Shown here: in pieces, positions 1-7,396 of the stretch
Layout of the letters: each line of letters starts with the position of its first letter
How positions within the stretch are numbered: the stretch's first letter is position 1
Assembly (NCBI GenBank): GCA_945902255.1
Contig: CAMDMO010000010.1
Span: 1 to 20,895 of the forward strand
Length of the DNA: 20,895 bases
Reading direction: 5' to 3'
Source: Rickettsia typhi
GTDB lineage: Bacteria; Pseudomonadota; Alphaproteobacteria; Rickettsiales; UBA1997
Notes under the pieces: generated by a model
What the model saw: only the letters and a program-made list of their open reading frames with translations
The model's database searches: none
What the model was told of the DNA's origin: nothing
Translations under genes and position numbers: made by a program

Positions 1-1
1 G

Positions 2-88
2 TATAACATCTATTATAACGAACATCGTCTTCATCAAGGTATTAATAATAAAATGCCAGTTAATTTGGTTGAGAAATTTGTAATTTAG
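2..88 (+). CDS. Transposase/integrase-core C-terminus (5' end outside window)
   Basis: The open frame enters from the left edge and ends at a TAG at 86-88, giving the last 28 residues of a protein. The visible peptide contains the pattern Y-Y-N-x-x-R-x-H-Q-G-I-x-x-x-x-P. This is the usual end of the rve/DDE integrase catalytic core in IS3- and IS481-type transposases, with the typical YNxxRxHxxL...P signature. In this fold the catalytic glutamate lies just upstream and is out of view, so completeness and family cannot be judged. A strong hairpin with a T-run follows at 169-203. Inference: this is the right-hand part of an insertion sequence or its remnant. I could not identify a terminal inverted repeat because the left end is missing. 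Confidence 0.72.
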   Translation, partial: YNIYYNEHRLHQGINNKMPVNLVEKFVI

Positions 89-125
89 AAATTTTTAAAT
101 CGAACCGAATTGGTGAACTTTTACA

Positions 126-145
126 ATCCCCGCCTAAGCGGAGAT
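126..145. repeat. Small GC-rich hairpin repeat
   Basis: A GC-rich patch in AT-rich DNA folds as CCGC-CTAA-GCGG with a few further pairs outside one mismatch, and runs into the bases GATGAC. The same ending (GGTGAC or GGATGAC) follows the hairpin repeats at 5360 and 10421, so the three may belong to one loose class of dispersed palindromic elements. The relation is an inference from short similarity only. Confidence 0.45.
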
Positions 146-168
146 GACACCGAGAAGAAAAATCTATT

Positions 169-203
169 AAGAAAAGACCTCAAGGCTCTTGGGTTTTTTT
201 CTT
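169..203 (+). terminator. Rho-independent terminator after the transposase end
   Basis: Bases 169-183 pair with 189-203 over 15 positions with one mismatch and two G-T wobbles. The loop is five bases (184-188), and the right arm is a run of seven T between 194 and 200. The T-run on the plus strand suits termination of the transposase transcript ending at 88. On the minus strand it could also lie beyond the end of the 288-1241 gene, although the A/T tract is less favourable there. Confidence 0.55.
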
Positions 204-287
204 AGCCATGCAACAACGCCGGCCAGACTACTTTTAAAAATATGTCGACTTTGCCCTTTTTGAAAAAAATTCTCTTAATTCTGCATT

Positions 288-1241
288 TTAAAAAACTTCC
301 CTTCCCTGCCTATCCTCGCCACTTAAGCTGCTTACAATTTTTACTTCTGGATCACATCTTGGCACTGGGGGTAAAAGTTTTATTTTAGAGTCAATAGATG
401 GTTTTTTTTCGTCTGATCTATTTTGAGTAATGCAATGAATTGCTTCTTTCAAGGTCTTTTCTGATAGTTTATGAATTCTGTCAAAGTCTGAGCGATAAGG
501 TTCTGAATATTCTTCAATCTCTTCTTGAGAGCTTGCCACTTCTAAGGATATTTCTTTCTGAGCTTTAAAAGACCTGCCGCTTTGACAAGATATTCTATGA
601 CTTTTTAAATCTGCTCCAGCAATAGAAGGCAGATAATATTGAACTAAAGCCATTACTAATTCATCACCAAATAATAAATTTTCTTCAGCAGAAATTCTCT
701 CTGGCAATTCACCTAGAGCAAAGTGATGAATATTGTAACCTTTTCGACCCAAAGTTGGAAATATTGCATTGGATGAAAAAGCTAGAGGAGCGCCATTATA
801 GCAAATAAAACTAGAATAAACCTTTGTGCTTTTTAAATCATGAATATCTCTGGATAAGGTTAGTAATTGCAAACTTATGCCCGCTAAATCTATCTCAAGT
901 ATTTTTTGATCTTGACTCTCTTTGTCAAATTTTCCGTCTATAGCTAAATTCAGAGAACTTGTAAAAGCCTTATATTTACTAGCAAGATCAAGAGCTAAAA
1001 TAGTTCCTTCATTTTCATTTAAATAACATACCCTGTTATGTAAATCACTGTTGATAGATTCAAGGATTACTTTTTTTGCTTCATCTTTTTTAAGAACCTC
1101 ACAATAATCATCAAGAAGAGCTTCAAAAGCAGGCTTTTTTAAAGAAAAAATATTAGCAGATTTTGTTGCGGCTCTTGGTATAGATGTTGAAAAATACTTA
1201 ACTGAAGCATTTCCAAAAAATTTTATTACTTCTCTTCTCAT
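288..1241 (-). CDS. Unrecognised 317-residue protein
   Basis: I do not recognise this protein or any catalytic motif in it. The frame is long, starts with ATG, and is divergent from ilvA with a 170-bp gap, which supports a real gene. Residues 1-36 are rich in Arg, Lys, Ser and aromatic residues with only one acidic residue (Glu4), and include F-S-T-S-I-P-R-A-A-T. That composition resembles an amphipathic organelle-targeting presequence more than a Sec signal, since there is no continuous hydrophobic core. The middle (about residues 40-210) has mixed helical and strand character with several Cys. The last 90 residues are charged and Ser/Glu/Lys-rich, probably disordered, ending in E-D-R-Q-G-R-E-V-F. 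There is no transmembrane segment. It could be a lineage-specific cytosolic or secreted protein; function unknown. Confidence 0.6.
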   Translation of the reverse strand: MRREVIKFFGNASVKYFSTSIPRAATKSANIFSLKKPAFEALLDDYCEVLKKDEAKKVILESINSDLHNRVCYLNENEGTILALDLASKYKAFTSSLNLAIDGKFDKESQDQKILEIDLAGISLQLLTLSRDIHDLKSTKVYSSFICYNGAPLAFSSNAIFPTLGRKGYNIHHFALGELPERISAEENLLFGDELVMALVQYYLPSIAGADLKSHRISCQSGRSFKAQKEISLEVASSQEEIEEYSEPYRSDFDRIHKLSEKTLKEAIHCITQNRSDEKKPSIDSKIKLLPPVPRCDPEVKIVSSLSGEDRQGREVF

Positions 1242-1332
1242 GTTTTAAAATTCTACGCTGTTTTTGTTAATATAAACTCATATTTCTATCGCTTTTTAAC
1301 AAATTAACCCAATAAATTAAGCACCTAATAGC

Positions 1333-1360
1333 TTTACATTATTATGCGCTTAGATAAAAT
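1333..1360 (+). promoter_or_regulatory. Likely sigma-70-type promoter of ilvA-addA
   Basis: TTTACA at 1333-1338 and TAAAAT at 1355-1360 are separated by 16 bases and lie about 50 bases before the ilvA start. The surroundings are AT-rich, which makes chance matches common, so this is a moderate call. No convincing Shine-Dalgarno site precedes the ATG at 1412. Confidence 0.35.
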
Positions 1361-1376
1361 ACAAACTTACAAAAAA

Positions 1377-1391
1377 TTGAATCCGATTCAA
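1377..1391. promoter_or_regulatory. Perfect 7-bp inverted repeat, possible operator for ilvA
   Basis: TTGAATC and GATTCAA face each other around one central base, just downstream of the proposed promoter and 20 bases before the ilvA start. A symmetric site of this size at this position fits a dimeric repressor binding site, but no regulator gene is adjacent, so the role is inference. Confidence 0.3.
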
Positions 1392-1411
1392 CTCACTTAA
1401 AAAATTTTCAC

Positions 1412-2644
1412 ATGAAATTTGATTTCGAAAAAACACTAGAAAGACTATCTAGCACTGTAATTTCAACGCCATTGCAATATAACTTAAAACTATCACAAAA
1501 ATATGATTGTGAGGTTTATTTAAAACGGGAAGATAAACAAGTTGTTAGGTCTTATAAGCTTCGTGGCGCTTATAATTTGATGAGCCAGCTTTCGCCAACT
1601 GAATTAACTAATGGCGTGGTTTGCGCTAGTGCTGGCAATCATGCGCAAGGCGTGGCTTTTTCTTGTGAAAAATTAAAAATTCCTGGTGTAATTTTTATGC
1701 CAGAAATTACTCCAAAGCAGAAGGTTAAACAAACTAAAAGTTTTGGTAATGGATATGTAAAAATAATTTTATTTGGCGATAATTTTGATGATTGTTTGGC
1801 CGAAGCTTTGAAATATACTAAGGAACATAAAATGACTTTTGTTCCGCCATTTGATCATGAAAAAATTATTGAAGGACAAGGAACTGTTGGGGTTGAAATT
1901 TTGCAAGATTTAAAAGATGTTGATATAGTAATAGCACCTATTGGCGGCGGTGGTTTAGTTTCTGGTGTTGGATCTTATTTAAAAGAAAAAAATTCCAATA
2001 TTACAATCATAGGAGTTGAGCCAAAAGGAGCAGCTTCAATGACTGAAGCCTATGCCCGTGGAAAACCAGTTACACTAGAATCAATTGATCGTTTTGTTGA
2101 TGGAGCCGCAGTGCGTAAGGTTGGCGAGCTTACATTTCAAATTTGCCAAAAAGTTTTAGATAAAATTTATACAATTCCAGAAGGACAAGTCTGTAACACT
2201 ATTTTACAATTATATAATGACGAAGCCATAGTTGTAGAGCCTGCAGGAGCACTTTCAGTTGCAGCTTTAGAACATTGTAAAGAAATTATTAAAGGCAAAA
2301 AAGTAGTTTGCATACTCAGTGGCGGAAATAATGATATTGATCGCATGCAAGAAATTAAAGAGCGCGCCTTATTATATCTTGGTTTAAAACATTATTTTTT
2401 AGTTAGATTTCCTCATCGCCCTGGTGCATTAAAATATTTTGTGAATGATATTTTAGGGCCACATGATGATATAACTCGTTTTGAATTTATTAAAAAAACT
2501 GAGCGCGAAAGCGGCCCAGCTTTGATTGGAGTTGAGCTGCAAAATAAAGAAGATTACGACTCTCTTTTAAAACGCATGAAATCTTCACAATTTGAAGTGA
2601 AGGAAATTAATAAAGAAGATTTGTTATTTGAATATTTTGTTTAG
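1412..2644 (+). CDS. ilvA: Threonine ammonia-lyase (short biosynthetic type)
   Basis: PLP enzyme that deaminates L-threonine to 2-oxobutanoate, the entry step of isoleucine synthesis in the cytosol. The fold-type II catalytic domain fills residues 1 to about 320: the PLP lysine is K49 in S-Y-K-L-R-G-A, the substrate loop is S-A-G-N-H-A-Q-G near 75, and the phosphate-binding loop is G-G-G-G-L-V-S-G near 178. Residues about 325-410 form one ACT-like regulatory domain (H-R-P-G-A-L at its start). The 410-residue length matches the short form of the family, rather than the E. coli form of about 514 residues with two ACT-like domains. The stop codon is followed directly by the addA ATG, so the two are probably co-transcribed and translationally coupled. 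No other ilv genes are in the window. Confidence 0.93.
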   Translation: MKFDFEKTLERLSSTVISTPLQYNLKLSQKYDCEVYLKREDKQVVRSYKLRGAYNLMSQLSPTELTNGVVCASAGNHAQGVAFSCEKLKIPGVIFMPEITPKQKVKQTKSFGNGYVKIILFGDNFDDCLAEALKYTKEHKMTFVPPFDHEKIIEGQGTVGVEILQDLKDVDIVIAPIGGGGLVSGVGSYLKEKNSNITIIGVEPKGAASMTEAYARGKPVTLESIDRFVDGAAVRKVGELTFQICQKVLDKIYTIPEGQVCNTILQLYNDEAIVVEPAGALSVAALEHCKEIIKGKKVVCILSGGNNDIDRMQEIKERALLYLGLKHYFLVRFPHRPGALKYFVNDILGPHDDITRFEFIKKTERESGPALIGVELQNKEDYDSLLKRMKSSQFEVKEINKEDLLFEYFV

Positions 2645-5600
2645 ATGAATCAAAACTTAAGCAACACTATCAAGCTTCAACAAATTGCTTCAAACCCCAA
2701 AAATTCCGCTTGGGTATTCGCTTCCGCAGGTTCTGGCAAAACTAAAATTCTTACTAATCGGGTTTTAAGGCTTTTATTAAATGGCGTTAGTCCAAATAAA
2801 ATTCTTTGCCTAACCTTTACCAAAAACGCTGCCGCAGAAATGCAAAGTCGTATTAATAGCGAATTAGCAAAATGGGTTTTGTGCGATGAAAAAGAATTGC
2901 AGCAAAAATTGTTTGAATTAAGTGGAGATGTTCCAAATGCTAATGAAATAAAAAAAGCACAAACTTTATTTGTTAAAATTCTTGATGAAGAGTCTAATAT
3001 AAAGGTTCAAACCATTCACGCTTTTTGCCAAACATTAATTAAAATCTTTCCTTTTGAAGCAAAAGTTAAGCCAAACTTTGAATTGCTTGAGCAAAACCAA
3101 GAAAAACTTTTATTAAAACAAGCTCAAAAAGAAGTTTTAAAAAATGCTTTAAATAATGAAAATTTAAAACATTTAGTTCAAAACATAAATTCTAGACTTA
3201 ACGAAGGAAGCCTTGATGAGCTTACGCTTAACATGCTTTCTAAAAAAGAAAAAATCAATCTTTTGAAAGATAATTTTTTTGGAATTGAGGGAATAATTGA
3301 CGAAATTTATAAGAATTTTTCTTTATCAAAAAATGATAATAGCGAAGAATCTTTTGCAATTTTTTTAAATGAAATTAATCAAGAGCGCTTGCTGCAATTA
3401 GCTCGCAGACTTGAAGAAGAGAATTTGGTAAGAAATAAAAATATTGCGCAAATAATTAAAGATTTTTTAAAAAATCCAAAAGTTGAAAATTTTATTACCT
3501 ATCAACAAGCTTTTTTTACACAAAGTAATGATGCTAGGCAAATTTATGGAAAAGCTTCTAAAGACCTTAATTTACTAGCTTTTATTGATGAAAACCGAAA
3601 ATTAATTTCACATTTTTTAGATAAAATAAACTCTCTAAAAATTTGTCAAAATACCGCCCTGCTCTTAAAATTTATCGATCAGATTTTAGAAAATTACGCT
3701 CAAATAAAAACACAAAATTCATTCTTAGATTATAATGATTTAATCATCGAAACCAACAGACTATTATCTAATCCAGATTTTTCTGATTGGATAAAACATA
3801 AGATGGATGGCAGTTTTGATCATATTTTAATTGATGAATCACAAGATACTAACCACTTGCAGTGGAATATAATTAAAGCTTTGAGCGAAGATTTTTTTTC
3901 TGGCTTAAGCGCTAATAATCAAGATCGCAGCCTTTTCGTGGTTGGTGATGAAAAGCAATCAATCTATAGTTTTCAAGGCGCAGAGCCAAATATTAGTGAA
4001 GAAATTTTTTCTTATTTTAATAAAAAAGCTGATGGAAAATTATTAAAAGTTGAACTCAACAATTCTTTTAGATCGCTTAGCTCAATATTGGAAGCAGTTG
4101 ATATAGTTTTTTCAGATGAAAATAGAAAAAAAGCAATTAGCAAAATTAGTGAATTTAAACAACATAAAGCTATTCGCGAAGGCTTAGGAAAAGTTGAAAT
4201 TTGGCCACAAATCAAAGCTGAAAAAAAAGAAAAAGAAGAAATTTCTTTTGCTTGGAAAGTTGATTTTTCTATAAAAGAAAATTATCAGGAAAAAGAAAAA
4301 TTAGCTGAAATTATTGCGCAAAAAATTAAAAATGATGTTGAAAATAAACGCATTTTAAAAACTCGCAAAGAGCCTTTAAAATATAGCGATTTCATGATTT
4401 TATTAAGAAATAGAACTAATGGTTTCAGTCAAGCTTTAATTAAGTTTTTTAATAAATATAAAATTCCATTTTCTTCTTCAAATAAGATAAAATTTAGCAA
4501 AAATTTGTTAGTTCAAGATTTGCTTTCTGCTGCTAAATTTGTGCTTTTGCCTCAAGATGATTTAAATTTAGCCTGCTTTTTAAAATCACCATTTTTTGAA
4601 ATTTCTGAAGAAGATTTATTTGAAATATGTAATGTTAAAAACATTAATCAAAGCAATATTTATAAGGCTTTGTCTGATTTACCAAAATTTTTTGAAATAA
4701 AGAAAGATTTGGATCTTTTTATAGATAAATCTCAAAAATTAAACTCCTTTGAGTTTTTTAATTTTCTTCTTAATTTTAAAAATTCACGCCAAAAAATTAT
4801 CGCTTATTTTGGTCATGAAAGCTTGGAAATATTGAACAAATTTACTTTAGCTGTTTTTGATTTTTGTGATAATTTTTCACCAAATTTACAACAATTTTTA
4901 GAATTTAGCGAAAAGCTTGATTTGGAAATTTCGCTTTTAGATGAGGGTGGAAAAGGCGTTAAAATTGCTACAATTCATGCTGCAAAAGGCTTGCAGGCTC
5001 CTGTGGTTATGATTCCAGATTGTTGTTATAACTTTAATCAATTACTAGCCTCAAAAGAGAATATTTCTTGGATAAATATTGATGGCGAAAAATTTCCAAT
5101 ATGGTGTGCAAAAAAAGAAGAAGAAAATGAGCTATTAAAAAAACATCGTCAGGAAAAATTACAAGAAATAAAAGATGAGTATTTAAGGTTGCTTTATGTA
5201 GCAATGACAAGGGCTGAAGATGAGTTATATATTGGTGGATTTGGTGAAAGTAGCGATGCAGAATCTTGGTATGAAGTGATTAAAGGCTCTTTACCTGAGT
5301 TACTTATTTCTGAAAATGAGTTTGTGGTTAAAGGTGAAAGCGAGGTATTTGACGAGATAGACCCCGTCATGCGACGGGGTGACAACAAGGATAATAGCAT
5401 TTCTTCACCTGATAATATTACTTCTTCATCTAGCAAGGGCGCTTATTCATCTGACAATATTGCTTCCTCATCTAACAATAGCACTTCTTTACCTGACAAT
5501 ATTATTTCTTCATCTGGCAAGAGCGCTTCCACACCCGACAATATTGCTTCCTCATCTGATAAAATCACTTTATCACATATCAATAAAACTTCCACACCTG

Positions 5601-6136
5601 TCACCCCGTCGCATGACGGGGTCCATTTTGAAGAGCTAGATAAACTCAAAAATAATAAAAACGCACCAGAAAGCCAAATCAACCAATCGCAAATTCGTGG
5701 AAAATTAATCCATAAAATTTTAGAAATTTTTGGTAAAAACTACAAGGAAGAGAAGTCTTGGCTGCTTGCTATAGCTAAAAACTTAATCGAAAAAGAAAAT
5801 TTATTAACCTCAAAGGAAAAATTAATCATTGCTGAAGAAATTAAAAATTTCACAGCTTCAAATTTATTTGATGATATTTTTTCTAATGGCGAGATTAGAT
5901 GCGAAGTCGAAATTGCTGAAAATAAAAATCTATCAAGAATTGATCTGTTGGTAATAAAAGAAAAAGAGGTTTTAATTATTGATTATAAATCTGATGAAAC
6001 TTTACCAGAGAAGATTCCGCAGCAATATTTAGAGCAGCTTAGTAATTATAAAAACTTAGCAAAAAATATCTTTTTAGATAAGAAAATTTCTGCCGCAATT
6101 TTGTGGGTAAAATTTTTAAAGTTAGATTTAGTCTAG
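2645..6136 (+). CDS. addA: AddA helicase-nuclease (double-strand break repair), with in-frame repeat insertion
   Basis: Large subunit of the AddAB helicase-nuclease that processes double-strand ends for recombination. Walker A is A-S-A-G-S-G-K-T at residues 26-33. The Walker B/DEXQ-type motif I-D-E-S-Q-D-T lies near 396, motif III G-D-E-K-Q-S-I-Y-S-F-Q-G near 433, and motif VI Y-V-A-M-T-R-A-E-D near 850. The C-terminal PD-(D/E)XK nuclease is intact by eye: R-G-K-L-I-H near 1017, R-I-D-L-L near 1098 and I-D-Y-K-S near 1113. Residues about 906-993 are a foreign-looking Ser/Asn/Asp-rich heptad array flanked by inverted repeats, placed exactly between the helicase and nuclease domains. The reading frame is preserved, so the protein is probably functional with a longer linker. 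The start abuts the ilvA stop. The partner gene addB, often adjacent, is not in the window. Confidence 0.93.
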   Translation: MNQNLSNTIKLQQIASNPKNSAWVFASAGSGKTKILTNRVLRLLLNGVSPNKILCLTFTKNAAAEMQSRINSELAKWVLCDEKELQQKLFELSGDVPNANEIKKAQTLFVKILDEESNIKVQTIHAFCQTLIKIFPFEAKVKPNFELLEQNQEKLLLKQAQKEVLKNALNNENLKHLVQNINSRLNEGSLDELTLNMLSKKEKINLLKDNFFGIEGIIDEIYKNFSLSKNDNSEESFAIFLNEINQERLLQLARRLEEENLVRNKNIAQIIKDFLKNPKVENFITYQQAFFTQSNDARQIYGKASKDLNLLAFIDENRKLISHFLDKINSLKICQNTALLLKFIDQILENYAQIKTQNSFLDYNDLIIETNRLLSNPDFSDWIKHKMDGSFDHILIDESQDTNHLQWNIIKALSEDFFSGLSANNQDRSLFVVGDEKQSIYSFQGAEPNISEEIFSYFNKKADGKLLKVELNNSFRSLSSILEAVDIVFSDENRKKAISKISEFKQHKAIREGLGKVEIWPQIKAEKKEKEEISFAWKVDFSIKENYQEKEKLAEIIAQKIKNDVENKRILKTRKEPLKYSDFMILLRNRTNGFSQALIKFFNKYKIPFSSSNKIKFSKNLLVQDLLSAAKFVLLPQDDLNLACFLKSPFFEISEEDLFEICNVKNINQSNIYKALSDLPKFFEIKKDLDLFIDKSQKLNSFEFFNFLLNFKNSRQKIIAYFGHESLEILNKFTLAVFDFCDNFSPNLQQFLEFSEKLDLEISLLDEGGKGVKIATIHAAKGLQAPVVMIPDCCYNFNQLLASKENISWINIDGEKFPIWCAKKEEENELLKKHRQEKLQEIKDEYLRLLYVAMTRAEDELYIGGFGESSDAESWYEVIKGSLPELLISENEFVVKGESEVFDEIDPVMRRGDNKDNSISSPDNITSSSSKGAYSSDNIASSSNNSTSLPDNIISSSGKSASTPDNIASSSDKITLSHINKTSTPVTPSHDGVHFEELDKLKNNKNAPESQINQSQIRGKLIHKILEIFGKNYKEEKSWLLAIAKNLIEKENLLTSKEKLIIAEEIKNFTASNLFDDIFSNGEIRCEVEIAENKNLSRIDLLVIKEKEVLIIDYKSDETLPEKIPQQYLEQLSNYKNLAKNIFLDKKISAAILWVKFLKLDLV
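5360..5623. repeat. Composite inverted-repeat/tandem-repeat element inside addA
   Basis: The element is symmetric: a 24-bp repeat at 5360-5383, 3 nt, ten 21-nt units at 5387-5596, 3 nt, then the exact reverse complement of the first repeat at 5600-5623. The total is 264 bp, a multiple of three. Each 24-bp arm also folds on itself: ACCCCGTC pairs with GACGGGGT around ATGC. The arms are GC-rich while the surroundings are strongly AT-rich. The insert adds 88 codons to addA without a stop. This resembles Rickettsia-type palindromic elements that settle in coding regions, but the internal tandem array is different from a simple palindrome. No transposase is encoded, so mobilisation would have to be in trans or by slippage. 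Confidence 0.9.
5387..5596 (+). repeat. Ten 21-nt tandem units (7-codon repeat)
   Basis: Read in the addA frame the units encode variants of P/S-D-N-I-A/T-S-S, for example P-D-N-I-T-S-S, S-D-N-I-A-S-S, P-D-N-I-I-S-S and P-D-N-I-A-S-S. Alternate units are more alike (a 42-nt higher-order period), which suggests that pairs of units were duplicated. The first and last units are the most diverged, as expected for arrays growing from the middle by slippage or unequal exchange. There are no spacers, so it is not a CRISPR array. Confidence 0.88.
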
Positions 6137-7393
6137 ATTTTCCAATGTCATCATCTCATCAAAACTAGGGCGACGGCGAATAATTTTAAACTTATTTCCA
6201 TCAACCAAAACTTCTGGAACCATTGGACGACAATTATATTCATTAGACATTGATGAGCCATAAGCTCCTGCACTGCACAATACTAGCAAATCTTCTGATT
6301 TTGGATTAATTAACTCACGATTTTGCGCTAAAATATCGGTGCTTTCGCAAACTGGTCCAGCCAAATCATAAGCAACTTTTCTACCATCTTTTTTAACCAC
6401 CGGTAAAACTTCGTGATAAGATCCGTAAAGCCCTGGGCGCATTAAATCATTCATTGCTGCATCAATTATAACAAAATTCTTATGATCGGTTTCTTTAAGA
6501 AAAATAACTTTTGTTGCAAGTAATCCAGCGCTTCCAACCATCGCCCTTCCTGGCGCAATAGTGATTTTAACATTTAAATCAGAAGTGATTTCTTTGATTA
6601 ATTCTATGTAATCTTCGATTAATAAAATATTTTCACTTTTATATAAAATTCCAATACCGCCACCAAAATCAAGAGCGGAAATTTTATGACCTTGTGAGCG
6701 AAGTTTTAAACAAAGATCTCGAAGCTTTAAAAACGCAGCTCTAAAAGGATCTAGTGAAGTAATTTGCGAACCAATATGAGTTGAGATTCCATAAATTTCA
6801 AGCCCTGGAAGCTTTGCTGCTTTAGCGTAAATTTCTTCCGCCTTTTCAATATCAACACCAAATTTATCACCTTTTCTGCCAGTTGAAATTTTATCATGGG
6901 TTTTGGCATCAACATTAGGATTTACCCTTAATGAAAATTTTGCTTTTTTATTTAACTCAAGCGCCACTTGGTTTAATAAAAACATTTCAGCTTCTGACTC
7001 AACTGAAAATTCTTCCACTTCAGCATTTAGCGCATATTTAATTTCTTCGTAAGTTTTTCCAACTCCAGCAAAAACTATTTTTTTAGGATCAACATTTGCT
7101 TTTATTCCACGAAAAATTTCTCCTTGAGAAACCGCGTCAATTCCAGCTCCTAACTCACTTAATATTTTTACTAAATGAATATTAAAATTAGCTTTAATTG
7201 CATAGCAAATCTTGTAATTAGCAATGTTAAATTTTTTAAAAGCATTATCGAAACTTTGAAAATTCTCAACTAAAGATTTTTTAGAATAGCAATAAAATGG
7301 AGTTCCTACAGATTTAGAAATTTCAGAAATCGCAACATTTTCAACAAAAAGTTCGTCACAATTTTTGCTATTCTTATAAGTTAAATATTTCAT
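6128..7393 (-). CDS. lysA: Diaminopimelate decarboxylase
   Basis: PLP enzyme (fold type III, alanine-racemase-like barrel plus C-terminal beta domain) converting meso-diaminopimelate to L-lysine. The PLP lysine is K67 in Y-A-I-K-A-N. H206 lies in the I-S-T-H-I-G-S-Q motif, the glycine-rich phosphate loop is G-G-G-I-G at 244-248, P-G-R is at 281-283, and the catalytic cysteine is C349 in G-P-V-C-E-S-T-D. The length of 421 residues is normal. It starts 3 nt after the stop of the carB half gene, so the two form one transcription unit. Its last codons overlap the end of addA by 9 bp on the opposite strand, leaving no room for a separate terminator. Confidence 0.95.
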   Translation of the reverse strand: MKYLTYKNSKNCDELFVENVAISEISKSVGTPFYCYSKKSLVENFQSFDNAFKKFNIANYKICYAIKANFNIHLVKILSELGAGIDAVSQGEIFRGIKANVDPKKIVFAGVGKTYEEIKYALNAEVEEFSVESEAEMFLLNQVALELNKKAKFSLRVNPNVDAKTHDKISTGRKGDKFGVDIEKAEEIYAKAAKLPGLEIYGISTHIGSQITSLDPFRAAFLKLRDLCLKLRSQGHKISALDFGGGIGILYKSENILLIEDYIELIKEITSDLNVKITIAPGRAMVGSAGLLATKVIFLKETDHKNFVIIDAAMNDLMRPGLYGSYHEVLPVVKKDGRKVAYDLAGPVCESTDILAQNRELINPKSEDLLVLCSAGAYGSSMSNEYNCRPMVPEVLVDGNKFKIIRRRPSFDEMMTLENLD

Positions 7394-7396
7394 AAA

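Noticed and set aside
1242..1411. tRNA or riboswitch upstream of ilvA
   Set aside because: No cloverleaf or T-box-like structure could be found; only a promoter-like pair and a small palindrome are visible.
5387..5596. CRISPR array
   Set aside because: The units are contiguous with no unique spacers, encode a peptide repeat in frame, and no cas genes are nearby.
5379..5639. Separate plus-strand gene inside addA
   Set aside because: It is the second frame of the 21-nt repeat array and has no start signal or content beyond the repeat; kept only as an observation on the element.
5194..5682. Two minus-strand open frames opposite the end of addA
   Set aside because: They are reverse-strand readings of the helicase motif VI region and the repeat array, with repetitive composition and no family resemblance.
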